DNA of 64,000 nt from Desulfoscipio geothermicus (GTDB lineage: Bacteria > Bacillota > Desulfotomaculia > Desulfotomaculales > Desulfallaceae), in the NCBI GenBank assembly GCA_016841205.1, contig JAENZP010000011.1, forward strand, positions 1 to 64,000, read 5' to 3'. Below the pieces are notes generated by a model. It was not told the origin of the DNA. It worked only from the letters and a program-made list of their open reading frames with translations, and searched no databases. Shown in pieces: positions 1 to 8,679 of the stretch (within the stretch, counting starts at the first letter, position 1; each line of letters begins with the position of its first letter). A program made the position numbers and the translations under genes.

Positions 1-60
1 CCAATCACGACTGGCTTCCGATTTCCATCTCTTTGCACTGTTTAGTTTTCAAGGATCATT
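1..60 (-). other. rRNA operon leader, 16S gene just beyond the window edge
   Basis: Read on the minus strand, this end carries the TTGAAAACTAAACAGTG-type sequence found in the transcribed leader just before 16S rRNA in many Firmicutes. Tandem sigma-A promoters lie directly upstream on the same strand. The 16S gene itself is not in the window, so its presence past the left edge is inferred. Confidence 0.7.
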
Positions 61-86
61 CGGTGTTTTTCTCACCGACGAATTTT

Positions 87-116
87 ATTATATAACTTTG
101 TTTAAGGTTATGTCAA
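87..116 (-). promoter_or_regulatory. rRNA operon promoter, proximal
   Basis: On the minus strand, TTGACA (116-111), an 18-nt spacer and TATAAT (92-87): both hexamers match the sigma-A consensus perfectly. It lies 30 nt upstream of the conserved rRNA leader. Confidence 0.75.
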
Positions 117-213
117 TAGCAATTTGTGGTTTTATTCAGGAATATATACTACAAATTGCTATCATTACCCTGTTGTTCCATTTTTCATCACCTTATTAGC
201 AGCGACATTTGAT

Positions 214-242
214 AATATAGCACATTTTATTACACTTTGCAA
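214..242 (-). promoter_or_regulatory. rRNA operon promoter, distal
   Basis: On the minus strand, TTGCAA (242-237), a 17-nt spacer and TATATT (219-214). With the perfect promoter at 116-87 this gives the tandem arrangement typical of rRNA operons. Confidence 0.55.
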
Positions 243-293
243 GATGTATTAACAACTTTTTTTATAATTTCTACAAAAAAGTTGACTTAATAT

Positions 294-325
294 TAAAAAA
301 CCCTCCTCCACAAGGAAGAGGGTTT
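294..325 (-). terminator. Rho-independent terminator (minus) upstream of the rRNA promoters
   Basis: The arms 298-309 and 314-325 form a 12-bp stem with one mismatch, and on the minus strand a run of six T follows. It would stop minus-strand transcripts coming from the repeat region before they reach the rRNA promoters. Confidence 0.6.
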
Positions 326-344
326 CTATTCAGGCCCGCAATGA

Positions 345-730
345 CCTGCGCTACAACCATTATGATTATCTACGCAGCCCATAACAACCTTTCGGCTATT
401 ATAAACCATTCGACACCAATAATAATTTTTACTCGACCATTATAGATTCCTGATGAGCCTACAGCAACCTTCTCGACTACCGCAAACCCAAATAATCAAA
501 ACCTGGTTAGATCATTGATTTATGGGAACCTATAATAATCTTAGCTTGATCGATAAACATCCCTTACGATCATATGACAATCGTTTATGCTGCCATACAG
601 CCTGCCTAAACATTTACCAATCTACCCGCCGGCTATTATTGAGCCGACCAGACCCGGTATTAACCTTTGGCCGACTGTTACAGAGCCTTTAAGACCCTGC
701 AATAATCTTGGCTCGGCCATACGAACCTTA
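345..730. repeat. Degenerate tandem repeat array, about 40-42 nt per unit
   Basis: No gene is visible here. The stretch is built from diverged copies of one unit. Examples: 351-391 against 432-471 share CATTATRGATT, then AGCC and a closing CAACCTT, and 392-431 lies between them as a weaker copy. 629-667 against 671-709 align without gaps at a 42-nt offset. 529-549 and 695-715 share an AATAATCTT core. The copies are too diverged, and lack unique spacers, for a CRISPR array. Function unknown. Confidence 0.55.
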
Positions 731-844
731 TGTTACTATTATGTCTGTTAAATAAATATTAATGTAAAATCGTACCAATCACTAATAAGGATAGTTGACA
801 TTTAAGCACGAAACTAGTATTATAATTTTTGCATTGATTAGAAT

Positions 845-919
845 GCCGACGTGGCTCAGGGGTAGAGCAGCGCACTCGTAATGCGCAGGTCGTCGGTTCA
901 AATCCGACCGTCGGCTCCA
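845..919 (+). tRNA. tRNA-Thr (anticodon CGU)
   Basis: The acceptor arms GCCGACG (845-851) and CGTCGGC (909-915) pair perfectly. The D-loop GGCTCAGGGGTAGAGC, the T-loop GGTTCAAATCC and an encoded CCA (917-919) are all present. The anticodon loop CTCGTAA places CGT at 877-879, reading ACG (Thr). Its 3' end faces an integrase remnant, the usual setting for tRNA-targeted integration. Confidence 0.95.
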
Positions 920-930
920 GAAAACATAGT

Positions 931-975
931 AATGGCAAGGCTCCCTGCAACTTGGGACCTTGCCATTATTTTTTA
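931..975 (+). terminator. Terminator after tRNA-Thr
   Basis: A perfect 10-bp stem (931-940 with 958-967) is followed by a T-rich tract (966-975). It begins 11 nt after the tRNA 3' end. Confidence 0.8.
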
Positions 976-1124
976 TTTGCTGCTTCTCTTTGAGCATCAG
1001 GGTAAATATGCGCATAAATATCTCCTTTAATACCTATGCCCGAATGTCCAAGTCCGGCACTTATGGTCTTAAGGTTTTCATTCATTATAAGCAGCAAGCT
1101 GGTATGCGAGTGGCGCATGTATGA
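966..1124 (-). pseudogene. Tyrosine recombinase (phage integrase) C-terminal remnant
   Basis: The last 50 or so residues of a minus-strand frame match the catalytic end of tyrosine integrases: R-H-S-H at the Arg-II box, then LGHSGIGI, then DIYAHIYP with the catalytic Tyr. The N-terminal domains are missing. The frame continues upstream into unrelated transposase-like sequence (1190-1342), so the present ORF is a chimera of two relics. Its position at the 3' end of a tRNA gene fits an old integrated element that used tRNA-Thr as attachment site (inference). Confidence 0.7.
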
Positions 1125-1189
1125 AAAGAAAATGCCCCCCATTGTCAAATTGGTCATTACCCTCCTTTCTGTGTTTGTATGCTCAAACA

Positions 1190-1342
1190 GCTTCTTAAAG
1201 GCAAAATCGTTAACTGTGGTGACTTCTTGCAGCACTTCCAGAACTACCTTGCTTGTTCTGCTGAATAATGATTTCGCTTTTTATGTTTCCAGTATAACTT
1301 ACATTTTCGATTTTGTGTCTCACTCTATGGGAGCATTATAGT
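1190..1342 (-). mobile_element. IS3-type left-end remnant with start of OrfA (inverted copy)
   Basis: Read on the minus strand, this segment matches 2779-2925 on the plus strand over about 140 bp. Both contain TGCTCCCATA, GTGAGACACAAAAT and GTAAGTTATACTGGAAAC, and then the first codons of an OrfA-like transposase gene. This copy has lost its ATG (ATA instead) and carries a small deletion. The two copies point away from each other and enclose the gene at 1545-2627. Confidence 0.7.
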
Positions 1343-1544
1343 ATATACGGGAATTTCCATTATTACATATCGTTTATTGTCTTAATTAATCGAACTCTTA
1401 ATTGTAGGAAAATGGCATTCAATGAAGAAGTTTATATTAATGCGTACTGTTGGTGGTTTACTTCCAGCTTATGAGCATTATTTAGATGCCTATAATGTTC
1501 TATAACAAAAAGCTTTGATAATTGATTTATGAGGGGGTAATTAA

Positions 1545-2627
1545 ATGAAAAAAATAATTATTTTTTTCATTTTTGCAACTCTAATTATCTACAATGCAAT
1601 TCCAGTAAAAGCCGCTAACCAACCAATTAAAATTGTCGTAAATAACAGTTTAATCTATTGTGAAGCACCCCCTATAATGGTTAATGGAAGAGTTCTTGTT
1701 CCACTAAGAACAGTTAGTGAAGCTTTAAATGTTAAAGTTAATTGGACCCCAGAAGGTTATACTTATAATAAAATTACGAATCAAAATATACCCCATGGAA
1801 GGTGGCATGCATTTATAGAGGATGGAATGAAAAGAATTCAAGTTTTTCCCAATGACAAAATTGCCTTAGTTGATTTAGAAAATGATAACAAATTTATACC
1901 AATAACCCTTGATGTTCCTGCCCAAATAATAAACGGATATACTTTTATACCGCTTAGATTTGTTTCTGAAAATCTTAGTTGTAAGGTAAGTTGGGAACCA
2001 GATAATAATGTTGTTAATATAATACGCAATAATGAAGATTCAGCTAAAAAAATAGCTAAGAATTGGCTAGAATCTATCGTTACAGTAGTAACCGATAAAG
2101 GCATAGGGTCTGGTTTTTTATATTCTGAAAAAGATATAGATGGTTATATCCAAGTGATTACTTGTGCTCATGTAATTCAAGATGCAAAAACAATAACAGT
2201 AATTACTATGAATAAAGAAGCATATCCTGCTTATGTGTGGGACGATTACACACAATCGGAGTATCGTAAACCTGTAGACTTAGCGAGATTAAAAGTTTAC
2301 ATAGGTAACAATTCAGTTACAACAATCCCTCTTGAGATTATCGGTGACTCTTCTAATGTAGAGATTGGAGATCAAGTATTTATATTAGAGAACCCACAAG
2401 GTATGACTGGCAGAGCGTCTGAAGGAATAATAAGTCAAATACTGTATATAACCATTGACCAATGGAATATTAAGGTTTTTCAGACAACAGCGGCATTGTC
2501 TCCTAGTTCGAGTGGTTCTCCTGTATTTAATGAAGACGGACAGATTATTGGGGTATTATTTTCTAGTATAATTGAGGGTCAAAATATCAATTTTATAATT
2601 CCAAGTGGTTATATTATTTATACTTAA
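1545..2627 (+). CDS. Secreted trypsin-like (HtrA-type) serine protease with copper-amine-oxidase-like stalk domain
   Basis: A 360-residue exported protein. It has a signal peptide (about 1-24, ending VKAA), then two stalk repeats of the copper amine oxidase N-terminal-like family (about 27-160, with RVLVPLRTVSEAL and TFIPLRFVSENL). Such domains usually bind the cell envelope. A trypsin-like fold follows, with a visible triad: His209 (TCAHVI), Asp245 (VDLARL) and Ser323 (SSSGSP). There is no PDZ domain. The start is set by GAGGGGG 8 nt upstream. The gene is AT-rich relative to its neighbours and sits between inverted transposase remnants, so it may be acquired cargo. An envelope protein-quality role is inferred. 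Confidence 0.8.
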   Translation: MKKIIIFFIFATLIIYNAIPVKAANQPIKIVVNNSLIYCEAPPIMVNGRVLVPLRTVSEALNVKVNWTPEGYTYNKITNQNIPHGRWHAFIEDGMKRIQVFPNDKIALVDLENDNKFIPITLDVPAQIINGYTFIPLRFVSENLSCKVSWEPDNNVVNIIRNNEDSAKKIAKNWLESIVTVVTDKGIGSGFLYSEKDIDGYIQVITCAHVIQDAKTITVITMNKEAYPAYVWDDYTQSEYRKPVDLARLKVYIGNNSVTTIPLEIIGDSSNVEIGDQVFILENPQGMTGRASEGIISQILYITIDQWNIKVFQTTAALSPSSSGSPVFNEDGQIIGVLFSSIIEGQNINFIIPSGYIIYT

Positions 2628-2778
2628 ACTTTACTAAATAATCCTAAGTTTGTTATGGATACTTAAGTTGCTGTTAGTTTTAGTAAAATTTTGGCACAGT
2701 AGCTTATAATGACCTGTACCAAAATTAAAACATTTATTTAATTAGCTTTAGGCGGTTCATAAACAAAGGCACGACCTT

Positions 2779-3017
2779 TATAATGCTCCCATATAGTGAG
2801 ACACAAAATTGAAAATGTAAGTTATACTGGAAACATGAAAAAACAAAATCATTATTCGGCCGAATTTAAAAGCAAGGTAGTCCTGGGAGTGCTGCAAGAA
2901 GCCTCCGCAGTCAACGAAATTGCAGCTAAGTATGGCATAAGCCCTGCCATTTCACGACTTCCGGATCGTTATGCGAAAAGAAGCAGCTTTTTAAACTTTT
3001 ACCGTTACCGTCAATAA
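2779..3017 (+). mobile_element. Truncated IS3-type element: left end plus 5' part of OrfA
   Basis: After the shared end sequence (2780-2834) comes ATG at 2835, followed by KKQNHYSAEFKSKVVLGV and an HTH-like stretch EIAAKYGIS. This matches the N-terminus of IS3-family OrfA proteins. Similarity stops after about 40 residues, the rest is unrelated, and no OrfB exists. It is a dead element and the partner of the inverted remnant at 1190-1342. Confidence 0.75.
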
Positions 3018-3039
3018 TTAATAGCTTTTTTCCAAATGT

Positions 3040-4209
3040 TTACTCGTAAGAAGCCTCATAAATAGCAACACAATCTTCAATGCTGAGTTCTTTCCTGTCA
3101 CACAGGAAAAGTCCACCCATAGTTTCCTTAGCGTTTATAGCCAGCGTTTCAAATTCTTCCGGTTTGATTCCGTAATCGGACATTTTAAGGTCTGCAACAC
3201 CACAATCCTCTTGCAATTTCACCAACATTGAGATGAAATCCATCGGCTCTTTTGCATCTTCCATTCCCATGGCCTGTGCCATTTTTACGAATCTTTCATC
3301 GCCTACATGTTTGTTAATGAAGTGGGTAAAGTACGCCTTGCTAATCATGATTAGGCCTGCACCATGTGGAAGTTCCTGATGGTAGGCCGACATGGCATGT
3401 TCCAAGGAATGCTGGCTTGTGACGCGTCCAACACACATAACCACACCGGAAAGAGTATTTCCAAAAGCCACCTTTTCACGTGCGTCAATGTCATTTCCGT
3501 TTTTCACCGCTTTTGCTAGATTTTGTCCTATATTTTCAATAGCTGTAATGGCATACATATCGCTCATGAGGTTCGTTGCATTCGATACATAGCCTTCCAC
3601 ACTGTGGAACAATGCATCAAAACCTTGATAAGCAGTGAATTCGGGTGGTACAGTCAGCATAAGTTCAGGATCGACAATTGATAGCACCGGGAATAGTGAT
3701 TCATGTACGAACCCAGTTTTCTCATGGGTTTCTTTATTAGTTATTACTCCGCCCGCATCGGCTTCGGAGCCTGTTCCGGCTGTCGTTGTAATTGCAACAA
3801 CAGGGAGAGGCTTATTGGCTAGTGGTTTGCCTTTTCCAGTGCCTGAACCGATATAATCCCAGTAATCGCCGTCATTGGTTGCCATGACTGCCATTGCTTT
3901 GGCTGCATCCATGCAACTGCCGCCACCCAATGGGACAATGAAATCACAACCGTTTTCTCGCACAAAAGCAGCGCCTTCCATGACCGTTGATTTCAGCGGG
4001 TTAGCCTGTACTTTGTCAAATACAACGGTTTCCACACCGGCCTGATGTAGCTGTTCTTCCGTTCGTGCCAGATAGCCGTTGGCTCTTGTAGATTTTCCAT
4101 TAGAAATAACAATCATAGCTTTTTTGCCAGGCATTGTCTGAGTATGAAGTTTGTTTAATTGACCTTCCCCAAATAAAATTCTCGTTGGTACATACATATT
4201 AAAGCTCAT
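3040..4209 (-). CDS. Iron-containing alcohol dehydrogenase
   Basis: 389 residues, full length for the family of Fe(II)- and NAD(P)-dependent alcohol dehydrogenases that interconvert alcohols and aldehydes in the cytoplasm. The N-terminal half carries the nucleotide-binding GGGSCMDAAKA and TTTAGTGSEA motifs. The C-terminal half has metal-ligand sequences HSLEHAMSA and LPHGAGL. GGAGGG lies 9 nt before the ATG. It appears to be monocistronic. The substrate cannot be read from the sequence; butanol-, 1,3-propanediol- or methanol-type enzymes are all possible. Confidence 0.9.
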   Translation of the reverse strand: MSFNMYVPTRILFGEGQLNKLHTQTMPGKKAMIVISNGKSTRANGYLARTEEQLHQAGVETVVFDKVQANPLKSTVMEGAAFVRENGCDFIVPLGGGSCMDAAKAMAVMATNDGDYWDYIGSGTGKGKPLANKPLPVVAITTTAGTGSEADAGGVITNKETHEKTGFVHESLFPVLSIVDPELMLTVPPEFTAYQGFDALFHSVEGYVSNATNLMSDMYAITAIENIGQNLAKAVKNGNDIDAREKVAFGNTLSGVVMCVGRVTSQHSLEHAMSAYHQELPHGAGLIMISKAYFTHFINKHVGDERFVKMAQAMGMEDAKEPMDFISMLVKLQEDCGVADLKMSDYGIKPEEFETLAINAKETMGGLFLCDRKELSIEDCVAIYEASYE

Positions 4210-4417
4210 TACTAACCCTCCATTTATGATGATATTTCATATTAGAGTTTACCCTGAGTCAATCTGATGCGATGTAAAATTGTTCACTCACTTTACTGTA
4301 GTTTAACTTTTGAATAATAGCCTATCATTTGGAGTTAACTCCAAGTCAAGTACTTTTTAATAAGAGCGCATTAAAATTAAACTATACCTCAACCCTAATA
4401 ACAGAACCAATTAAAAA

Positions 4418-4448
4418 AGCCGGTTAAAGGTTAATCCCTTCACCGGCT
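4418..4448 (-). terminator. Terminator of the DUF5658 gene (minus)
   Basis: AGCCGGTTAAAGG pairs imperfectly with CCCTTCACCGGCT. On the minus strand six T follow (4418-4413). It lies about 160 nt past the DUF5658 stop. Confidence 0.6.
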
Positions 4449-4607
4449 AGCAAAACTCACTTATATCTAATTTCACATTCTCCCTCAGACCCATCTAGTC
4501 GACATAGCTAAAAAAGACTAAAATAGGAACAATTAAGTATTATGGGAGTAAATTAAAAGGCCATGACCTATGAAAAACTAAATAAGGAAATAGAATGCCA
4601 CATTATC

Positions 4608-4940
4608 TTAATTAATTGCAAACAACTGCCCCCACAAATGCCACCCGGTCAACATGGCATATAATACAAATAGCCCAATCATGTCCACTAGTATTACCCT
4701 GTTATGTTGCCACTTAGTTCGGACAAACCATACCCAGTAGAGGGCGGCGGGAATGATTAATAACTTATATAATGGAAACAGTGGTGTGTACAGTATGGCA
4801 TTAATAATGGGGTTGTGTTCCTCGGCCCCGTGAGAAATAGCACGAATGGTAGCTACGTAGTCGATAGCATTAAATATTACCAAACCAATAAGGACTTGAC
4901 GTAACACAGTATCATCTCCGGTAAATATTTGTATAGGCAT
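4608..4940 (-). CDS. DUF5658-like small integral membrane protein
   Basis: 110 residues with three or four predicted membrane segments (roughly 13-30, 45-70, 84-106). The stretch NAIDYVATIRAISHGAEEHNP, with its Asp-Tyr and Glu-x-Asn-Pro pattern, resembles the DUF5658 family of unknown function. The usual purine-rich ribosome binding site is weak (GAAAG). It lies inside the 3' arm of a long stem formed by the leader (4949-5027), which suggests translational control. No partner gene is adjacent. Confidence 0.6.
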   Translation of the reverse strand: MPIQIFTGDDTVLRQVLIGLVIFNAIDYVATIRAISHGAEEHNPIINAILYTPLFPLYKLLIIPAALYWVWFVRTKWQHNRVILVDMIGLFVLYAMLTGWHLWGQLFAIN

Positions 4941-4948
4941 ATGGTTTA

Positions 4949-5027
4949 CTTTCGATCAGGTATTTTACGGGCGACAATGCCAGGTTAAGCCTTCTGAGAA
5001 ATAGTCCTGTATCCCCTGATCGAAAAG
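4949..5027 (-). promoter_or_regulatory. Structured 5' leader that pairs with the ribosome binding site (candidate cis-regulatory RNA)
   Basis: The perfect 11-bp arms 4950-4960 and 5015-5025 (CTGATCGAAA core) enclose 54 nt. On the minus strand the 3' arm ends about 9 nt before the ATG of the DUF5658 gene and contains its only purine-rich ribosome-binding candidate. I could not match it to a known riboswitch class. Confidence 0.4.
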
Positions 5028-5366
5028 ACAAAGGTTTCAATTTATCAGGTAAAGTAATCCTTTTCATAAAGATTGACAATTTTTTATAGATTAATACTAA
5101 AAAGCATATTTAAATTGTTATCTTACAAAACTGTTCACTATCGCCCCGTTGCCCAAATGGCTTATGTTTAAAACATGAAAGCAAAATAGTTATTAAAGGT
5201 GAGAACATTAAATACTGGAGATGATTAACGTCGATAGAAGTGTTAAAAGATATCAACGTATATTGAAGGATTTTGTTATAGCTTCAAGAAATTTTAATTG
5301 GCTGAATTTATGGCCTCAAGTTAAAAGTCAAAATGCTCAGTAAAGATATACAAGGAGGCCTTTTCG
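5028..5366. other. Intergenic region with a possible 40-codon ORF
   Basis: This precedes the bactofilin-like gene. A TTGACA (5073-5078), 16 nt and TACTAA could be its distant promoter. An ATG at 5221 opens a 40-codon frame ending at 5343, but GGAG abuts the ATG directly and the peptide resembles nothing I know, so I do not call it a gene. Confidence 0.3.
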
Positions 5367-6524
5367 ATGAATATCAAAAAGCTGAAAAAGTGCGTTAGCG
5401 CAAAGATGCTTATCTTGATGCTGGTGCTGCTGACGGCAACACTCCTACCCGGTCATCTTGCGGCAGCAGACCATACCCCTGCCCAGAATTTAGAGTTCCT
5501 GGATAAGGAGCAGACGGTGAACGGACCTGGATTTTTTACAGGCAAACTGGTTAAGGTTGACGGGAACGTGGAGGGCACAACCTTTGCTTGCGGTCAGGAA
5601 GTGCGGATCAATGGGACGATCAACGGAGATTTATTTGTGGCTGCTCAAACAATTTCGATAAAAGGGAAAATTAACGGGAATATCTACGCTGCCGGCCAAA
5701 ACCTAAGAATTGGGACCCAAAGCACTGGAGATGTTTTTGCAGCAGGTCAGACAATTGATATTGCCAAAGAATCAGTAATCGGGCGTGATCTATTCGCTAG
5801 CGGACAGAGAATCTCGCTGGACGGCACAGTTAAACGGGATTTTCGCAGTGAAAGTTCGGAAGTTGTGATCAGCGGTTCCATCAATCGGAACGCGGAATTG
5901 GGTGCAGTAAACATTAGTCTGCTGGATGGCGCATTGATCAGTGGAAATCTTTCTTACAAAAGCGCGAATCAAGCTGAGTTTGCTCCCGAAGCGAAAGTAA
6001 GAGGCTTGACAGACTGGCAACACATAAAAACGTCCCCCAATCCAGAAAAAAGTACCCCTGCCAGTTCCTTTTTCAACATCTTGCTAAGTATCGCCAGCGC
6101 TTTACTGATCTGGTATCTGGTCAAAATATGGCGTCCGGAGCTTTGGGCCGGGATTGCCCGTCCTATCGCCGAACAACCGCTTAAAACGATAGGCATTGGC
6201 GTCCTTGCTTTTCTACTAACACCGCCACTGATAATCTTATTGATGATCACGGTCATTGGTCTGCCCCTTGGCATTATCTTGGGGCTTATGTATGGAATCA
6301 CGCTTTACCTCTCCAAGATCATTGTGGCAGTATTTGTGGGTTCATTGCTGACCGAGCGCTTAGGTTTGACGGAACGGCATAAAGGGGTCTGGCCGGTTCT
6401 GCTGGGCTTAGCAGTGCTGGTGCTGTTAATGAAAGTGCCGGCATTGGGCTTCCTGGTTTGGCTATTGGTAGTGTTTACCGGACTCGGTGCATTGATTTTG
6501 TCCAAGTACAAAGTAGCCGCATAA
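5367..6524 (+). CDS. Exported bactofilin-like beta-helix protein with C-terminal membrane domain
   Basis: 385 residues. A signal peptide or first membrane segment (about 14-34) is followed by roughly 170 residues of short repeats of the pattern hydrophobic-x-G-x-I-x-G-D/N. Examples are RINGTINGDLFVAAQ and SIKGKINGNIYAAGQ; these are typical of bactofilin-like polymer-forming beta-helices. A low-complexity linker (about 220-233) leads to four membrane segments (about 236-255, 273-300, 302-328, 343-380). Such proteins are thought to form surface or membrane-bound scaffolds. AAGGAGG lies 8 nt before the ATG. It appears to be a single-gene unit closed by the hairpin at 6549. Confidence 0.75.
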   Translation: MNIKKLKKCVSAKMLILMLVLLTATLLPGHLAAADHTPAQNLEFLDKEQTVNGPGFFTGKLVKVDGNVEGTTFACGQEVRINGTINGDLFVAAQTISIKGKINGNIYAAGQNLRIGTQSTGDVFAAGQTIDIAKESVIGRDLFASGQRISLDGTVKRDFRSESSEVVISGSINRNAELGAVNISLLDGALISGNLSYKSANQAEFAPEAKVRGLTDWQHIKTSPNPEKSTPASSFFNILLSIASALLIWYLVKIWRPELWAGIARPIAEQPLKTIGIGVLAFLLTPPLIILLMITVIGLPLGIILGLMYGITLYLSKIIVAVFVGSLLTERLGLTERHKGVWPVLLGLAVLVLLMKVPALGFLVWLLVVFTGLGALILSKYKVAA

Positions 6525-6548
6525 TTTTAAAGGTACACGCATTATAAT

Positions 6549-6566
6549 ACCCGGCTACTGCCGGGT
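6549..6566 (+). terminator. Terminator after the bactofilin-like gene
   Basis: ACCCGGC-TACT-GCCGGGT, a 7-bp GC-rich stem with a tetraloop, starts 25 nt after the stop. A moderately T-rich tract (TATCTTTACATTTTT) follows. Confidence 0.6.
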
Positions 6567-7006
6567 TATCTTTACATTTTTGTGGCTCATTCGCCAGTAC
6601 ATATTAACCATCATCTTGATATCATCAGGCTTGACTCCGCATAGACTTTTAAATAACCTCATCCCATGTGCTCATGAGTGATTTATCCCATGATAACCTG
6701 AGATTGATTTAATTGTTATACAAATATTTCATCCGTATACAGTATATTTAAATAATACTTGAAGGTAATAACGAATCTGTTGTTTAAATAGAAGTCTATA
6801 TCTTGTGAACGAATGGATGGTACAACGTTTTATGTAAGATATATAGGTAGCACTGAATTTGTGCCAATTTTGTGGCTAATTAAAAAATTTATAAGATTAG
6901 AATTTTATACGAAATAGCACGGATTTTGCTGTTAATCATTGACTGCATTAGTAGTACTTTATTACAATAAAAGTATAACTTATTAATAAGAAGGAAGGCA
7001 GATTTG
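6567..7006. other. AT-rich intergenic region upstream of pckA
   Basis: About 440 bp without a gene. It probably holds the pckA promoter, but I see no convincing consensus pair, riboswitch or repeat in it. Confidence 0.4.
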
Positions 7007-8587
7007 ATGAGTGAAAAAGGTTACCTTAATCAATTAGGCATCATAAATATTAAAAATGTGCATCAAAACCTTTCACCGGCCAAACTGGTGGAAATGGCTT
7101 TAGCCAGGGGCGAAGGGATCCTTGCCGCCAACGGTGCATTGAGTGTGGAAACAGGAAAATACACCGGCCGTTCTCCTGAAGATAGGTTCATTGTGGACAG
7201 CGAATCGACCCATGAAAATATTGAATGGGGCAATGTTAATCAACCAATCAGCGAGTCGGCGTTTAATCATCTCTACATGCGGCTGACTGCTTATCTGCAG
7301 GGAAAAGATATTTTTGTATTTGACGGATACTGCGGTGCCGATCCACAATATAGTATGCCGATTACAGTAATCAACGAATATGCCTGGCAAGGTCTCTTCG
7401 CAAACCAGCTTTTTGTCCGTCCCAAGGCTGATGAATTAGTAAATCATGAACCTAAATTTACCGTTATTTGTGCTCCTGGATTTAAAGCTGTTCCAGAATT
7501 GGATGGAACCTATTCTGAAGCATTTATCATTCTGAACTTCGATAAAAGAGTGGTCATCATTGGAGGTTCCAGTTATGCCGGGGAAATAAAAAAATCAATC
7601 TTTACAGTAATGAATTATCTGTTACCGGAACAGGGCATCTGCCCTATGCATTGCTCCGCCAATGTTGGTTCCAACGGCGAAAGCGCTGTTTTCTTCGGCC
7701 TTTCCGGCACCGGTAAAACCACCCTTTCCGCCGACCCCGAGCGTTTTCTCATCGGAGACGATGAACACGGCTGGACGGATCAGGGCGTTTTCAATTTTGA
7801 AGGTGGATGCTATGCAAAATGCATCAACTTATCCCAGGAATACGAGCCACAAATTTGGAATGCCATTCGTTTCGGCAGTGTTGTGGAAAATGTAATTATT
7901 GAGCCGGAATCCAGAAAACCTGATTATAACAGTGAAGCCATTACAGAAAACACCCGGGCTGCTTATCCGGTTGACTATATTCCCAATGCTGTAATCCCCG
8001 GTGTGGGCGGTCACCCGAAAACCATTATTTTTCTTACTGCGGATGCCTTCGGTGTCATGCCCCCCATTTCCCGCCTAACGCCTGAGCAGGCTATGTATCA
8101 TTTCCTTTCCGGTTATACCAGCAAACTGGCCGGAACAGAACGAGGCATTACCGAACCCAAGGCCACCTTTTCCACGGGCTTTGGCGGACCATTCCTGCCC
8201 CGTCGCCCCCTTGTTTATGCTGAAATTCTCCGAGAAAAGATTGAAAAATATAATACCCAGGTTTACCTGGTGAACACCGGCTGGACCGGTGGTCCTTACG
8301 GAGTCGGTCAAAGAATGAACCTCAAATATACCCGCGCTATGGTCAGCGCTGCCCTGCACGGCGGTTTTACCGAAGTTGAATTTAAGAAAGATCCCATTTT
8401 TAATATAGAGATTCCTCAAAGCTGCCCCGGTGTGCCGGCTGAATTGCTGAATCCGAAAAACACTTGGTCTAATCCTAGTGAATATGACATCCAGGCCCGA
8501 AAACTAGCCATGCTTTTCAAAGAAAACTTCAATAAGTTTAAGGGAATGTCTGAGGCTGTGATAGCAGCCGGTCCTACCATCGACTAA
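7007..8587 (+). CDS. pckA: ATP-dependent phosphoenolpyruvate carboxykinase
   Basis: 526 residues, the usual length. It catalyses oxaloacetate + ATP to PEP + CO2 + ADP, linking C4 acids to gluconeogenesis in the cytoplasm. The kinase-1a P-loop reads GLSGTGKTT with Lys237, followed by [16 protein letters not shown] (metal-binding Asp) and the late [14 protein letters not shown] motif. AAGGAAGG (6991-6998) fits the ATG at 7007 (8 nt) better than the TTG three bases earlier. It is monocistronic and ends in an unusually long perfect palindrome. Confidence 0.95.
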   Translation: MSEKGYLNQLGIINIKNVHQNLSPAKLVEMALARGEGILAANGALSVETGKYTGRSPEDRFIVDSESTHENIEWGNVNQPISESAFNHLYMRLTAYLQGKDIFVFDGYCGADPQYSMPITVINEYAWQGLFANQLFVRPKADELVNHEPKFTVICAPGFKAVPELDGTYSEAFIILNFDKRVVIIGGSSYAGEIKKSIFTVMNYLLPEQGICPMHCSANVGSNGESAVFFGLSGTGKTTLSADPERFLIGDDEHGWTDQGVFNFEGGCYAKCINLSQEYEPQIWNAIRFGSVVENVIIEPESRKPDYNSEAITENTRAAYPVDYIPNAVIPGVGGHPKTIIFLTADAFGVMPPISRLTPEQAMYHFLSGYTSKLAGTERGITEPKATFSTGFGGPFLPRRPLVYAEILREKIEKYNTQVYLVNTGWTGGPYGVGQRMNLKYTRAMVSAALHGGFTEVEFKKDPIFNIEIPQSCPGVPAELLNPKNTWSNPSEYDIQARKLAMLFKENFNKFKGMSEAVIAAGPTID

Positions 8588-8594
8588 TTTGGCC

Positions 8595-8658
8595 TTTAGG
8601 TAAGCGTAAGAAATCCCCACTTTGTAATTAAAGTGGGGATTTCTTACGCTTACCTAAA
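8595..8658. repeat. 29-bp perfect inverted repeat between convergent genes
   Basis: Arms 8595-8623 and 8630-8658 are perfect complements over 29 bp with a 6-nt loop. It begins 7 nt after the pckA stop and ends 21 nt before the convergent gene. It is much longer than a normal terminator stem and lacks a clear T-run on either side. It probably works as a bidirectional terminator. Confidence 0.7.
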
Positions 8659-8679
8659 TGTTCAATCCCATTGGGCTTA

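Noticed and set aside
345-730. CRISPR array
   Set aside because: The units are not identical, no constant repeat alternates with unique spacers, and no cas gene is near.
759-1015. Minus-strand ORFs over the tRNA
   Set aside because: They are antisense to a clear tRNA gene; the peptide is the usual spurious translation of tRNA loci.
4949-5027. Known riboswitch (c-di-GMP, fluoride, cobalamin)
   Set aside because: I compared the sequence by eye with these consensus cores and found no match, so only an unclassified leader is claimed.
5221-5343. 40-codon plus-strand ORF
   Set aside because: The purine-rich GGAG touches the ATG, and the peptide is unremarkable.
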